Positions 28,679 to 37,709 of a DNA stretch of 64,000 bases are shown here, piece by piece. Source of the DNA: Brackiella oedipodis DSM 13743 (lineage in GTDB: Bacteria; Pseudomonadota; Gammaproteobacteria; Burkholderiales; Burkholderiaceae_B); the NCBI RefSeq assembly GCF_000621025.1, contig NZ_KK211205.1:509521-573520 (forward strand), given 5' to 3'. How positions within the stretch are numbered: position 1 is the first letter of the stretch; each line of letters starts with the position of its first letter. A program made the translations under genes and the position numbers. Below the pieces are notes generated by a model. It searched no databases. It was not told the origin of the DNA and saw only the letters and a program-made list of their open reading frames with translations.

Positions 28679-29902
28679 ATGTTTTTGCAGCAAGTCTGGA
28701 ATGCCTATCTTAAGTCCAGTTTAGTCGTTATGATTGCCGTCGGTTTACTGCTAGGGGTGGCCCTAGCGTATGTTGCACCGCAATTTGCGATTTCAGTCGG
28801 TATTTTGGGCGATCTGTTTATTGGCGCACTCAAAGGTGTGGCGCCAATTTTAGTTTTTGTGTTAGTGATGTCCGCCATTGCACAACACAAAAAAGGCACT
28901 CAAATCAATATTCGATCCGTGATCGCCTTGTACGCCATTGCCACTTTTTGTGCCGCCATTGTGGCCGTTTGTGCAAGTTTTATGTTTCCAACAAGCTTAA
29001 CCTTATTAAATAGCACCATTGAAAACACAGCACCGACGAGCCTGACCCAAGTGCTCAAAACCTTACTTATGAATATGGTCGATAATCCCGTCAATGCCAT
29101 TGTTAAGGCCAATTATATCGGCGTCTTGGTTTGGGCCGTGTTGTTAGGTATTTGCTTTCGTCATGCCTCTGATTCAACCAAGCATGTCTTGGCCGATGGC
29201 GCCGAAGCCCTCACCAAGGTCGTAGGGATTATTATTCGCTTAGCGCCTTTTGGCGTGTTTGGTGTCGTGGCGGCTACTATTGCCCAGACCGGCTTTCATG
29301 AATTGCTCTCCTATTTGCGCTTAATTCTCGTCTTGGTCGGTTGTATGGTGTTTATTGCCTTAATCGTCAATCCAATCCTGGTGTTTGCTTGTATCCGTCG
29401 CAATCCCTATCCTTTAGTGTTGCAATGCTTAGTAGAGAGCGGTGTGACGGCCTTTTTTACGCGAAGTTCGGCGGCCAATATCCCTGTCAATATGAATCTT
29501 GCCAAAAAATTAGGCTTACATGAAGACACGTATTCGGTCTCCATTCCTATTGGGGCGACGATTAATATGGGGGGCGCCGCGGTCACCATTACTGTCTTGA
29601 GTTTGGCCGCCACGCATACCTTAGGCATTCATGTGGATTTGGGTTCAGCCATTTTATTAAGTTTGATTGCCAGTGTAGGCGCTTGCGGAACATCGGGTGT
29701 ACCGGGCGGTTCCCTATTACTCACGCCACTGGCTTGCGGTTTGTTTGGTATCGACAACGATATTGCCATGAAAGTCGTGGCCGTTGGTTTTGTCATCAGT
29801 GTGATTCAAGATTCATGTGAAACAGGGCTAAATTCTTCCACCGATGTCTTATTTACTGCCGCCGCCGATATGGGAGCGCGTCGCAAACAAGGGCTTTTAT
29901 AA
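28679..29902 (+). CDS. sstT: Na+/serine-threonine symporter SstT, copy 1
   Basis: A 407-residue member of the dicarboxylate/amino acid:cation symporter family with about eight to nine membrane spans. The SstT-type blocks are clear: [62 protein letters not shown] and [15 protein letters not shown]. It imports serine and threonine with sodium at the inner membrane. A highly similar paralogue follows 316 bp downstream. It has its own terminator, so the two are separate units. Confidence 0.95.
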   Translation: MFLQQVWNAYLKSSLVVMIAVGLLLGVALAYVAPQFAISVGILGDLFIGALKGVAPILVFVLVMSAIAQHKKGTQINIRSVIALYAIATFCAAIVAVCASFMFPTSLTLLNSTIENTAPTSLTQVLKTLLMNMVDNPVNAIVKANYIGVLVWAVLLGICFRHASDSTKHVLADGAEALTKVVGIIIRLAPFGVFGVVAATIAQTGFHELLSYLRLILVLVGCMVFIALIVNPILVFACIRRNPYPLVLQCLVESGVTAFFTRSSAANIPVNMNLAKKLGLHEDTYSVSIPIGATINMGGAAVTITVLSLAATHTLGIHVDLGSAILLSLIASVGACGTSGVPGGSLLLTPLACGLFGIDNDIAMKVVAVGFVISVIQDSCETGLNSSTDVLFTAAADMGARRKQGLL

Positions 29903-29938
29903 GTTGAGCCGCATTTAATAGTAAGTCCATTGTCCTCA

Positions 29939-29965
29939 CCCCAAGCGATTTAGCTTGGGGTTTTT
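29939..29965 (+). terminator. terminator of sstT copy 1
   Basis: The stem CCCCAAGC/GCTTGGGG (29939-29946 with 29953-29960) with a 6-nt loop is followed by five T. Confidence 0.92.
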
Positions 29966-30218
29966 AGTGGTTAGAGGTTCTCGAGAGGTTAAGGCAATAA
30001 CAGAAATCAGTATCGTTGTGGCTAGCGCCAGTAGCCGAAGTGGCGCTATTGATTTTATAAGTCATACACTGGTAATGTTACTTAGGTGTTAACATTAGTC
30101 GAAAAATAATGTAACACGTGTAAAAATAGCAACAAGTTGTTTGCAAAGGGTGCTATGTTTTTTAGACAACGCTTTGCTCTGACTTTGCCCAAACGAATAA
30201 TCTTAAAAGGGGATCTTT
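29966..30218 (+). promoter_or_regulatory. leader/promoter region of sstT copy 2 with repeated TAATGTTA-like elements
   Basis: Between the copy 1 terminator and the second sstT start lie an 8-bp hairpin TAGCGCCA/TGGCGCTA (30023-30048) and three related elements. These are GTAATGTTAC (30072-30081), GTGTTAACATTA (30086-30097) and TAATGTAACAC (30107-30117), the last two in opposite orientation. The arrangement looks like an operator array; the regulator is unknown. Confidence 0.4.
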
Positions 30219-31433
30219 ATGTTCATAAAACGACTCTGGCATTGGTATACCCATGCGAGTTTAGTGCTGTTAACTGTCATCGGCTTGCTACTTGGTATTG
30301 TCGTGGCTTCTATTTCACCGGAGCTCGCTGGCTCGGTGGGCTTATTAGGGAATTTATTTGTAGGTGCGCTCAAAGGGGTGGCACCTATTTTAGTCTTTAT
30401 TCTTGTGATTTCGGCGATTGCTCAGCATCGAAAGGGCTCACAAATTAATATCCGTGCCATTATTATTTTGTATCTTTTAGGGACCTTCTTTTCTGCGGTA
30501 GTGGCAGTTTTTGCAAGTTACATCTTTCCAACGGCCTTAACCTTAGTGGACCAAAACCTAGATAATACGCCGCCAGGCAGTTTGACACAGGTACTCAAGA
30601 CGCTCTTTATGAATATGGTGGATAATCCTGTGCATGCCTTAGTCGAGGCTAATTACATCGGTATTTTAGTGTGGGCCGTGTTACTGGGATTGACGTTCCG
30701 TCATGCCTCTGACGACACAAAAAATGTCTTGGCAGATGCCGCTCAAGCGATTGCGAATGTAGTGACCATTATTGTGCGTTTGGCGCCTTTTGGTGTGTTT
30801 GGTATTGTGGCAACCACCATGGCAGAGACGGGCTTTTATGAATTGTATTCTTATTTGCGGATTATTTTAGTACTGGTCGGATGCATGGCCTTTATTGCCT
30901 TGATCGTCAATCCTTTATTAGTGTTCTTCTGCCTGCGCCGCAATCCTTATCCATTGGTATTCCAATGCTTGTTTGAAAGTGGTGTGACCGCGTTCTTTGC
31001 GCGCAGTTCGGCCGCTAATATCCCTGTCAATATGAATCTTGCCAAAAAACTTGGCGTCAACGAAGACACGTATTCAGTCTCTATTCCTATCGGTGCCAAT
31101 ATTAATATGGGGGGTGCGGCGATTACGATCACCGTGTTAAGTTTGGCGGCGACGTATACCATGGGCATTGATGTGGATATTGGTTCTGCCATCTTACTGA
31201 GTTTAATCGCGACCATTGGGGCTTGCGGTGCCTCTGGTGTGCCAGGGGGATCATTATTACTGATTCCGCTAGCATGCAGCCTCTTTGGTATTGATAATGG
31301 CACGGCCATGAAGGTGGTGGCAGTTGGCTTTATTATTGGTGTGATCCAGGATTCTTGCGAGACCGCGCTCAATTCCTCCACCGATGTGTTATTTACTGCG
31401 GCCGCCGACTTAGGTGCGCGTCAAAAGTCCTAA
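30219..31433 (+). CDS. sstT: Na+/serine-threonine symporter SstT, copy 2
   Basis: A 404-residue paralogue of the preceding gene, with long shared blocks such as [22 protein letters not shown] and [15 protein letters not shown]. The start at 30219 has AAAAGGGG about 8 bp upstream. It differs from copy 1 at scattered residues along the whole length, so this is an old tandem duplication rather than a recent one. It keeps the full set of family motifs and is probably functional, perhaps with different regulation or affinity. Confidence 0.93.
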   Translation: MFIKRLWHWYTHASLVLLTVIGLLLGIVVASISPELAGSVGLLGNLFVGALKGVAPILVFILVISAIAQHRKGSQINIRAIIILYLLGTFFSAVVAVFASYIFPTALTLVDQNLDNTPPGSLTQVLKTLFMNMVDNPVHALVEANYIGILVWAVLLGLTFRHASDDTKNVLADAAQAIANVVTIIVRLAPFGVFGIVATTMAETGFYELYSYLRIILVLVGCMAFIALIVNPLLVFFCLRRNPYPLVFQCLFESGVTAFFARSSAANIPVNMNLAKKLGVNEDTYSVSIPIGANINMGGAAITITVLSLAATYTMGIDVDIGSAILLSLIATIGACGASGVPGGSLLLIPLACSLFGIDNGTAMKVVAVGFIIGVIQDSCETALNSSTDVLFTAAADLGARQKS

Positions 31434-31482
31434 CGAGTATCTAAGTTCAATCTAGATCAGACGCTGCATTTTGACTTATTAC

Positions 31483-31512
31483 GCCGCCCAATGTTTATGA
31501 ATGTTGGGCGGC
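31483..31512. terminator. hairpin at the convergent sstT/nth junction
   Basis: The 9-bp stem GCCGCCCAA/TTGGGCGGC (31483-31491 with 31504-31512) encloses the nth stop codon. It is followed on plus by only TTT, so it is a weak or bidirectional terminator. Confidence 0.5.
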
Positions 31513-32181
31513 TTTGCTATGGCGCTTTGTGGTTTTTTTGGGGGCTATCAGCGGCGTCTTGTGCTTATAGTCACATAGATCCGCAATACCACAACTAGGG
31601 CATTTAGGCGTGCGCGCGACACAAACGTAACGGCCATGTAGGATAAGCCAATGGTGCGCGCGCAAAATATATTCCTTAGGAATATAGCGCAAGAGTTTTT
31701 GTTCAACCTCAAGCACATTTTTTCCTGGGGCGATGCCGGTGCGGTTAGACACCCTAAAAATATGTGTATCAACCGCCATCGCGGCTTGTCCAAAGGCGAC
31801 ATTAAGAATAACGTTGGCCGTTTTTCGTCCGACGCCTGGTAGGGCTTCGAGGGCTTCGCGGCTAGCAGGCACTTCGCCCTGATAGTCTTGTTGCAGAATC
31901 TGCGCCGTCTTAAGAGCGTTTTTGGCCTTATTTTTATAAAGACCAATACTCTTAATGGCTTGCGTAAAGCGCTCAAGACCCATCGCCAGTAAATCCGCGG
32001 GGGTTTTGACCGTCAAAAAGACAGGCGCCATGGCCTTATTCACTGACACATCCGTCGCCTGCGCGGACAATAACACCGCGATCAATAACTGAAAATTATT
32101 GCTGTACTGTAATTCAGTTTGCGGATTGGGATTCGCTAATGCAAAACGCCGAAAAATTTCTTTGCGTTTCTCTTGATTCAT
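31495..32181 (-). CDS. nth: endonuclease III
   Basis: A 228-residue protein. The helix-hairpin-helix LPGVGRKTANVIL contains catalytic Lys120, and Asp138 lies in AVDTHIFRV, the same numbering as E. coli. The C-terminal [4Fe-4S] loop Cys-x6-Cys-x2-Cys-x5-Cys (CVARTPKCPSCGIADLC) is intact. It is a DNA glycosylase/AP lyase that removes oxidised pyrimidines. It lies 12 bp after the RnfB-like gene in the same direction, a pairing (ferredoxin-like protein plus Fe-S repair enzyme) common in betaproteobacteria. Confidence 0.97.
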   Translation of the reverse strand: MNQEKRKEIFRRFALANPNPQTELQYSNNFQLLIAVLLSAQATDVSVNKAMAPVFLTVKTPADLLAMGLERFTQAIKSIGLYKNKAKNALKTAQILQQDYQGEVPASREALEALPGVGRKTANVILNVAFGQAAMAVDTHIFRVSNRTGIAPGKNVLEVEQKLLRYIPKEYILRAHHWLILHGRYVCVARTPKCPSCGIADLCDYKHKTPLIAPKKTTKRHSKAAQHS

Positions 32182-32193
32182 ACCCGAGTTGCC

Positions 32194-32868
32194 TTAAGAG
32201 ACGTGTTGCCGGCGCGCGCGAGCTCGTGCCAAGGCATTCGCAATCGCCTCTTTACGAGCTTGAGCTGAGTCAATCGCGCTGCTCTCGCTGGGAGTAGGAT
32301 GGCTAGACGTTGAGCTTGTCGTAGACGCTGCTTGGCTGTGAAGTTTGATACTGGCCTGACGCAAGCGGGCTAATTCCGCATCTTCTTGCGCTTGTAAGCG
32401 CTGCAGATGCTGCTGATGGTGAAGGCGAGCTTTGGTCGCATCGGCGCTCGTCCATGTGTCTTTTTCGGCCGCGATCATACTAATACAGTCCACAGGGCAG
32501 GGAGCCACGCACAGATCACAGCCGGTACAGGCATCTGCCAAGACCGTATGCATAAATTTATTGGCGCCCAAAATAGCATCGACGGGACAGGCCTGAATAC
32601 AGAGCGTGCAGCCTATACAGTGTTCTTCATCGATGACCGCCACTTGTAAGGGCTGATGCTCGCCACATTCCTCGGTGTTCAGAGGTAATTCTGGGCGACT
32701 TAGCAACTGAGCTAATTGTTTGACGCCTGCTTGGCCACCGGGAGGGCAGCGGTTAATGGCTTCCCCTTGCGCAATGGCTTCGGCATAAGGCAGACAGCCC
32801 TGATAGCCGCATTTCGTGCATTGGGTCTGCGGTAACAAGGCGTCTATTTGTAAAACTAAATCAGACAT
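32194..32868 (-). CDS. RnfB/RsxB-like Fe-S protein, soluble form
   Basis: A 224-residue protein. The N-terminal Fe-S domain has CTKCGYQGC...NRCPPGG (residues about 17-43). Two [4Fe-4S] ferredoxin motifs follow: [14 protein letters not shown] and [14 protein letters not shown]. The C-terminal third is an Ala/Gln/Ser/Arg-rich tail ending in an [10 protein letters not shown] helix. The N-terminal membrane helix of true RnfB is absent, and no other rnf/rsx genes are in the window. It therefore probably works as a soluble electron carrier, perhaps for the neighbouring endonuclease III cluster (inference). Confidence 0.9.
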   Translation of the reverse strand: MSDLVLQIDALLPQTQCTKCGYQGCLPYAEAIAQGEAINRCPPGGQAGVKQLAQLLSRPELPLNTEECGEHQPLQVAVIDEEHCIGCTLCIQACPVDAILGANKFMHTVLADACTGCDLCVAPCPVDCISMIAAEKDTWTSADATKARLHHQQHLQRLQAQEDAELARLRQASIKLHSQAASTTSSTSSHPTPSESSAIDSAQARKEAIANALARARARRQHVS

Positions 32869-32922
32869 TCGTATGTGTTTACTCCAATGGCTTGAGGTGT
32901 CTTGATCCTAAGTTAAATCGGC

Positions 32923-34551
32923 TTAAAGAGGTTTTTTGTGGCTCGTCTTGAGGGCTTTTTTAGCCACTGATTTACTGCTTTTTTTGCTGGCCGATTTTTG
33001 AGTGCTCTTGAAGCTTGAACCGCCTGCACGCTCAGGGTGCGTCTGCGCTCGAGTTGAATGACTGTCTGGCACAGTTTGTACACTTGGATCGTGATCTTGG
33101 GACTTATCTGCCGTCCTAGTCGTGGTGGCAGAGGCAGACTCGGTCTGTGTCAAACCAGTGTTTTGTGACGGCTTAGATGCTTGGGTAGCAGTCTCGGTCT
33201 CGACATTGGTTTTATCAATAGCGTTATCGGCCATATTCGCCGCATGCTGAGCCGCATGCGTTTTGTGTAGCGCTGCTTGCAATTGCTCACTATCATGAAA
33301 GCCCTGACGTAAGTTTTGACCCGCTTGCGCTTGTTCAATAAAGGCTTCCACAGTGGGGAAGACCTCATTGCGCCAACGACTGCCTGAGAAAATCCCATAG
33401 TGACCGCTTTTTTCGGCGAGATAGGTTTGTTGATGCTGTAATGGGATTTGCTTACACATGCTATGCGCTGCCATGGTTTGGCCTAAACCCGTAATATCAT
33501 CAAACTTACCTTCGATCGTCATTAAATACGTATCTTTAATGTTGGCGGGTTCGACTAATTGACCACGTACCTCCCAAATACCACGGGGTAGATGGAACTC
33601 TTGGAAGACTTTTTTGATGGTCTCTAAATAAAATTCAGCCGTCAGATCAATCACTGCATTGTATTCATCATAGAATTTGCGGTGCTTTTCGGCTGCCATT
33701 TCGTTGCCACGCATCAAGTCTAAGAAGTAATCATACACAGACTTGAGGTGCGAGTCGGGATTCATCGCCACAAACCCCATATGTTGCATAAAGCCCGGAT
33801 AGACGAGTCGACCAGCCCCTGGATAGCGGCTTGGTACCGGATGGATCATCTGCGTTTCGAACCAACGATAGGACTTAGTGGTCGCAAGACTATTGACCTG
33901 ACCCGGTGACAAGCGAGTATCTAGCGGACCGCCCATCAAAATCATACTCTTGACTTGATCGTGTTTACCTGCACTCGCAAGTAGCGATACGGCTCCCATG
34001 ACCGGAACAGTGGCCTGACAAACCGCTTGGATATGTAGATTAGGACCAAGATAGCCAATAAATTCAAGCAAGTACTGGACGTAGTCCGAGAGATCAAATG
34101 TGCCTTCGCTAGTAGGGACAATTTGTGCATTGACCCAATCGGTGACATACACATCAAAACTCGATGCCATGGTCTGCACTGTATCACGCAATAGGGTGGC
34201 GTTATGACCTGCCAATGGTGCCACGATCAGGACCACAGGATCGCCATCAGGCCGTTTTGATTGTTCGCGTTTGAAATGTAAAAGCTTACAAAATGGCTTG
34301 CTAATCGTGGTTTCTATATTGAGTTTGACGGCTTTGCCGTTGATGTGGACTTCATCAAAACCCCATTCTGGTTTTTCGTAGGCGCGGCCAAAGCGATGTA
34401 ATAATTCAAATCCCGCGGCAATACGACGCGCACTCGGGAGGTAGAAAAAAGGACTTAAGGGATCACTAAAGAGATTGGCGGTGTACTTTGCATAACCGCT
34501 CAGAGGTGCCCAAAATTGTTGACCAATATCGTGCATGGCGTAGTAAAGCAT
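32923..34551 (-). CDS. phaZ: intracellular polyhydroxyalkanoate depolymerase
   Basis: A 542-residue protein. The first 410 residues match PhaZ of the Ralstonia PhaZa1 type: MLYYAMHDIGQQFWAPLSGYAKY, catalytic Cys178 in HIQAVCQATVPV, Asp351 in EGKFDDIT and His384 in KSGHYGIFSG. These form the expected Cys-Asp-His triad. It releases hydroxybutyrate from storage granules in the cytoplasm. About 130 extra residues follow: a Thr/Gln/Ser/Asp-rich linker and then a lysine-serine-rich end. The family normally stops near 420 residues. It lies in a leftward run with fdxA, fpr, rnfB and nth. No PHA synthase is in view. Confidence 0.92.
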   Translation of the reverse strand: MLYYAMHDIGQQFWAPLSGYAKYTANLFSDPLSPFFYLPSARRIAAGFELLHRFGRAYEKPEWGFDEVHINGKAVKLNIETTISKPFCKLLHFKREQSKRPDGDPVVLIVAPLAGHNATLLRDTVQTMASSFDVYVTDWVNAQIVPTSEGTFDLSDYVQYLLEFIGYLGPNLHIQAVCQATVPVMGAVSLLASAGKHDQVKSMILMGGPLDTRLSPGQVNSLATTKSYRWFETQMIHPVPSRYPGAGRLVYPGFMQHMGFVAMNPDSHLKSVYDYFLDLMRGNEMAAEKHRKFYDEYNAVIDLTAEFYLETIKKVFQEFHLPRGIWEVRGQLVEPANIKDTYLMTIEGKFDDITGLGQTMAAHSMCKQIPLQHQQTYLAEKSGHYGIFSGSRWRNEVFPTVEAFIEQAQAGQNLRQGFHDSEQLQAALHKTHAAQHAANMADNAIDKTNVETETATQASKPSQNTGLTQTESASATTTRTADKSQDHDPSVQTVPDSHSTRAQTHPERAGGSSFKSTQKSASKKSSKSVAKKALKTSHKKPL

Positions 34552-34601
34552 GAGATAACCTTTTCGAAAGTTAGTTAGAGGGAAACTACCAATCTAGGGA
34601 A

Positions 34602-35363
34602 CTACCAATACTTTTCGGCGGCCAAGGTACCTATATTACCGCGTCTACCTGCTGCAAAACCTTTGTCAGATAATAATTTACGTGCGTCTTTGAGCATTTC
34701 TGGGTTACCGCATAACATGACCCGCGCTTGCTCTGGATCCAGTGGATGCCCCGCTAATTGCTCAAGCTTACCATTGCTAATGAGTTCGGTAAGCCGGGCT
34801 TGTGGATAATCGAGATGCGCTTGGCGGGTGGCTATGGGTAAATAGACAAAACGCTCAGGCCATTGTTTGGCGGTGCTTTGGATTTGATCCAAATAGGTGA
34901 ATTCTGCAATCTCTCTGACACCATGGCACAAGATCACGTGATCAAATAATTGCCAGGTTTGAGGGTCTTTGAGTATAGATAAATACGCAGAAAGGCCGGT
35001 ACCTGTGGCTAATAACCATAGTGTACCACCTTGAGGGAATTGATCGATGGTTAAAAAGCCAAATACCGTTTTATTAATATAGAGCGAGTCACCGACCTGC
35101 AATTGTGCTAATTTAGGGCTAAATTGTCCTTCGGGCACCACCACAACATAAAATTCTAAATAGTCGCTATGACTGTCATTGACCATAGAAAAACCACGCC
35201 AAATGTCAGGTTCGGTGGCATTTTCGGAGCAAAGACCAATACGCGCAAATTGACCAGGTTTAAATTCAAAATCGGCGTCGCGCGTGGTTCGTATGCTAAA
35301 TAATTTGCCAGGGATCCATTGATGGATAGCGATGACTTTTTGTTCGGTGTAATTGACAGTCAT
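34602..35363 (-). CDS. fpr: ferredoxin--NADP reductase
   Basis: A 253-residue protein. The FAD-binding segment includes FEFKPGQFARIGL and WRGFSMVNDSHSDYLEFYVVVVPEGQFS. The NADP domain has LLATGTGLSAYLSIL and VMLCGNPEML, and the C-terminus ends in an aromatic residue (EKYW), as in bacterial Fpr. It moves electrons between NADPH and ferredoxin, used in Fe-S metabolism and oxidative stress. It is 65 bp downstream of fdxA, its plausible partner. Confidence 0.95.
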   Translation of the reverse strand: MTVNYTEQKVIAIHQWIPGKLFSIRTTRDADFEFKPGQFARIGLCSENATEPDIWRGFSMVNDSHSDYLEFYVVVVPEGQFSPKLAQLQVGDSLYINKTVFGFLTIDQFPQGGTLWLLATGTGLSAYLSILKDPQTWQLFDHVILCHGVREIAEFTYLDQIQSTAKQWPERFVYLPIATRQAHLDYPQARLTELISNGKLEQLAGHPLDPEQARVMLCGNPEMLKDARKLLSDKGFAAGRRGNIGTLAAEKYW

Positions 35364-35428
35364 AAAAATAGCTTTAGTGAGGTGAGGGGCAAGGTGCCTA
35401 CCTGTACCAAGACGATAGAACTTAGCGC

Positions 35429-35752
35429 TTAGCGCTCTAAGTATTGCAATTTGTCAGTTTTACCATTCCAATCATCAGCGTCTTCTAGCGGTTCGTGCGA
35501 ACGGGTAATGGTCGTAAAAGTCGGTGTCAGGTCGGCGTTGATCTGAATAAATTGTTCTTGATCGGCGGGTAAGTCCTCTTCGGCAAAAATCGCATCGGCA
35601 GGACATTCCGGCACACAGACGGCACAGTCAATGCATTCGTCGGGGTCAATTACCAAGAAATTAGGCCCTTCTTTGAAACAATCAACTGGGCAAACGTCTA
35701 CACAATCTGTATATTTACATTTAATACAGTTTTCTGAGACAACATGGGTCAT
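35429..35752 (-). CDS. fdxA: seven-iron ferredoxin
   Basis: A 107-residue ferredoxin of the FdxA type. The first cluster motif is [18 protein letters not shown], and the second is [17 protein letters not shown]. The acidic C-terminal extension ends [15 protein letters not shown]. This pattern corresponds to [3Fe-4S][4Fe-4S] ferredoxins. It is a low-potential electron carrier and heads the leftward run ahead of fpr. Confidence 0.96.
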   Translation of the reverse strand: MTHVVSENCIKCKYTDCVDVCPVDCFKEGPNFLVIDPDECIDCAVCVPECPADAIFAEEDLPADQEQFIQINADLTPTFTTITRSHEPLEDADDWNGKTDKLQYLER

Positions 35753-35931
35753 TTCTTACTCCAAAGTGATCAAGCACTAGGCATTCAAGAATCCTAGGAT
35801 AATCACTAATAAACATATCAGTAGTTACTATAATTTAAACTTATATTTTAACTAATATAATGGTTATTGACCCCAAAAAACCATGCCTTGCTGTAATGTA
35901 TTCAATTGTTTCATGCACTTTTTAAACGATA

Positions 35932-37128
35932 ATGATTATTAATTCACTTTTAGATACCGACTTGTATAAATTCAGTATGATGCAGGTAACCTTGCATCAT
36001 TTCCCAGGAGCACAAGTCGAATACAAGTTCAAATGTCGCACACCCAACGTCAATTTGCGGCCATTTATTGCGCAGATTCGCGAAGAAATATCGCATTTAT
36101 GCACCTTGCATTTCACCGAAGACGAGTTGGCATATTTGCGTAGCTTGCGCTTTATCAAAAGTGATTTTGTCGATTTTTTGGGTTTATTTCATCTCCCCGA
36201 AAAATGCATTACCGTCACCGAAGGTGAAGCCGACAATGAAATTGCCATTACTGTCAAGGGGCCGTGGCTACATACCATTATGTTCGAGATCCCGGTCTTA
36301 GCGATTGTCAACGAGGTCTACACTCGCAATACCTATCCCGATCAGGACTTTGACGAGGCCCGACATCGTCTCCAACAAAAGATCAAACTCGTACATGAAC
36401 TGGACGTACCGGGCGGTTTTAAGTTTGTTGACTATGGTACCCGTCGCCGTTTCTCCAGAGCCTGGCATGAAGAAGTCATTAAGACGCTGGTTGAGCAGGG
36501 CCAACCGGCGTTTTTGGGCACCAGTAATGTCTTGCTGGCCAAAAACTACAAAACCGTCCCCATGGGATCGATGGCGCACGAATACTTACAGGCGTGTCAA
36601 GCCTTGGGGCCACGTTTGCGCGACTCTCAGACGTTTGCCCTCGAAAAATGGGCGATGGAATATCGAGGTGACTTAGGGATTGCGCTCTCAGACGTCTATG
36701 GCTTTGATGCCTTCTTGCGTGACTTCGATATGTATTTTTGTAAGCTTTTTGATGGTTGCCGTCATGACTCTGGCGATCCATTTGAGTGGGGCGAAAAACT
36801 CATCGAGCACTACCAAAAAAATCGCGTTGATCCACGCCAAAAATCCTTTATTTTCTCAGATGGTCTGGATTTTCCATTGGCTGCACAGATCGCCAAACAA
36901 TTCGCTGGTCGCTGCAAGGTCTCATTTGGCATCGGTACTAATTTAACCAATGATGTCGGCCCCGAGGCGCTACAAATCGTCATGAAAATGGTTCGTTGTA
37001 ATGGTCAACCCGTCGCCAAGATTTCCGATGAACCCAACAAGACCATGTGTGACGACGAAGAATACCTTCAGTATTTACGTTATGTCTTCGATGTACCGGA
37101 TGCCAAACGACCGCCACTTCGTCCCTAA
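35932..37128 (+). CDS. pncB: nicotinate phosphoribosyltransferase
   Basis: A 398-residue protein starting [25 protein letters not shown], the invariant family start, which fixes the ATG at 35932 although no Shine-Dalgarno is visible. It has [22 protein letters not shown] and the phosphorylated-His loop [10 protein letters not shown]. It makes nicotinate mononucleotide in NAD salvage in the cytosol. Length matches E. coli PncB (400). Confidence 0.97.
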   Translation: MIINSLLDTDLYKFSMMQVTLHHFPGAQVEYKFKCRTPNVNLRPFIAQIREEISHLCTLHFTEDELAYLRSLRFIKSDFVDFLGLFHLPEKCITVTEGEADNEIAITVKGPWLHTIMFEIPVLAIVNEVYTRNTYPDQDFDEARHRLQQKIKLVHELDVPGGFKFVDYGTRRRFSRAWHEEVIKTLVEQGQPAFLGTSNVLLAKNYKTVPMGSMAHEYLQACQALGPRLRDSQTFALEKWAMEYRGDLGIALSDVYGFDAFLRDFDMYFCKLFDGCRHDSGDPFEWGEKLIEHYQKNRVDPRQKSFIFSDGLDFPLAAQIAKQFAGRCKVSFGIGTNLTNDVGPEALQIVMKMVRCNGQPVAKISDEPNKTMCDDEEYLQYLRYVFDVPDAKRPPLRP

Positions 37129-37143
37129 GTCAACGGTTTTGAG

Positions 37144-37641
37144 CTAGAGCCAGGCATAAAGTGTAGCGCCTACTTCGGCCGCCTGCGCTTTTTGGGAGGG
37201 TGTGAGTATCTTGGGCGCGAGAATCTCTGCTGCATGCTGACTATGCGTATTGATAATCAGATGAGGCACTTGCAGTTGTAGGCGCCAGCCTTGGCAAATA
37301 CGCTGTGCTTGCCGGCAAGCGCCAGTCCCATCAGAGCCAGCCGTAATGATAAGCCCATATTCGCGGCCTTCAATTTGTCCCAATAGCGGATAATACAAGC
37401 GATCAAAGAGCTCCTTCATGGTGCCACTTAAGGCCGCGAGATTTTCTGGCGCACAAAATAAATAACTGCTGGCCTGTAACATATCGCTAGCGTCGACTTG
37501 GCTCGCCTCTAGACATCGTACTTGGTGCTCGTTCTGCAGTTCTTGTCGACAAGCCAAGGCGGCCTCATAGGCCGCTTGCGCAGCCGCCTTAGCCGCACCT
37601 GTGCGACTATGGTAAATAATCAGCAATGTTTTTTTCGTCAT
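37144..37641 (-). CDS. flavodoxin-like protein
   Basis: A 165-residue single-domain protein. The FMN phosphate loop is SRTGAAKA (residues about 12-19), and the ring-binding region is YLFCAPENLAALSGTMKELFDRLYYPLLGQIEGREYGLII. It resembles the flavodoxin/NAD(P)H-dependent FMN reductase superfamily. The redox partner is unknown. It is convergent with pncB (15 bp apart) and divergent from relA. Confidence 0.8.
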   Translation of the reverse strand: MTKKTLLIIYHSRTGAAKAAAQAAYEAALACRQELQNEHQVRCLEASQVDASDMLQASSYLFCAPENLAALSGTMKELFDRLYYPLLGQIEGREYGLIITAGSDGTGACRQAQRICQGWRLQLQVPHLIINTHSQHAAEILAPKILTPSQKAQAAEVGATLYAWL

Positions 37642-37709
37642 ATTTTAATTTGCGAGACAATGCAAAAAGTTAGAATATAGAGAGTAGTCAGACAAAGGTT
37701 CGTGTCAGT

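Noticed and set aside
29966-30218. Amino-acid riboswitch before sstT copy 2
   Set aside because: The hairpins present do not reproduce the lysine, glycine or T-box layout that I can recognise; operator-type repeats explain the region better.
35925-35943. Fur-box-like sequence at the pncB start
   Set aside because: Only the left half matches (about 13/19), it overlaps the start codon, and there is no functional link to metal uptake.
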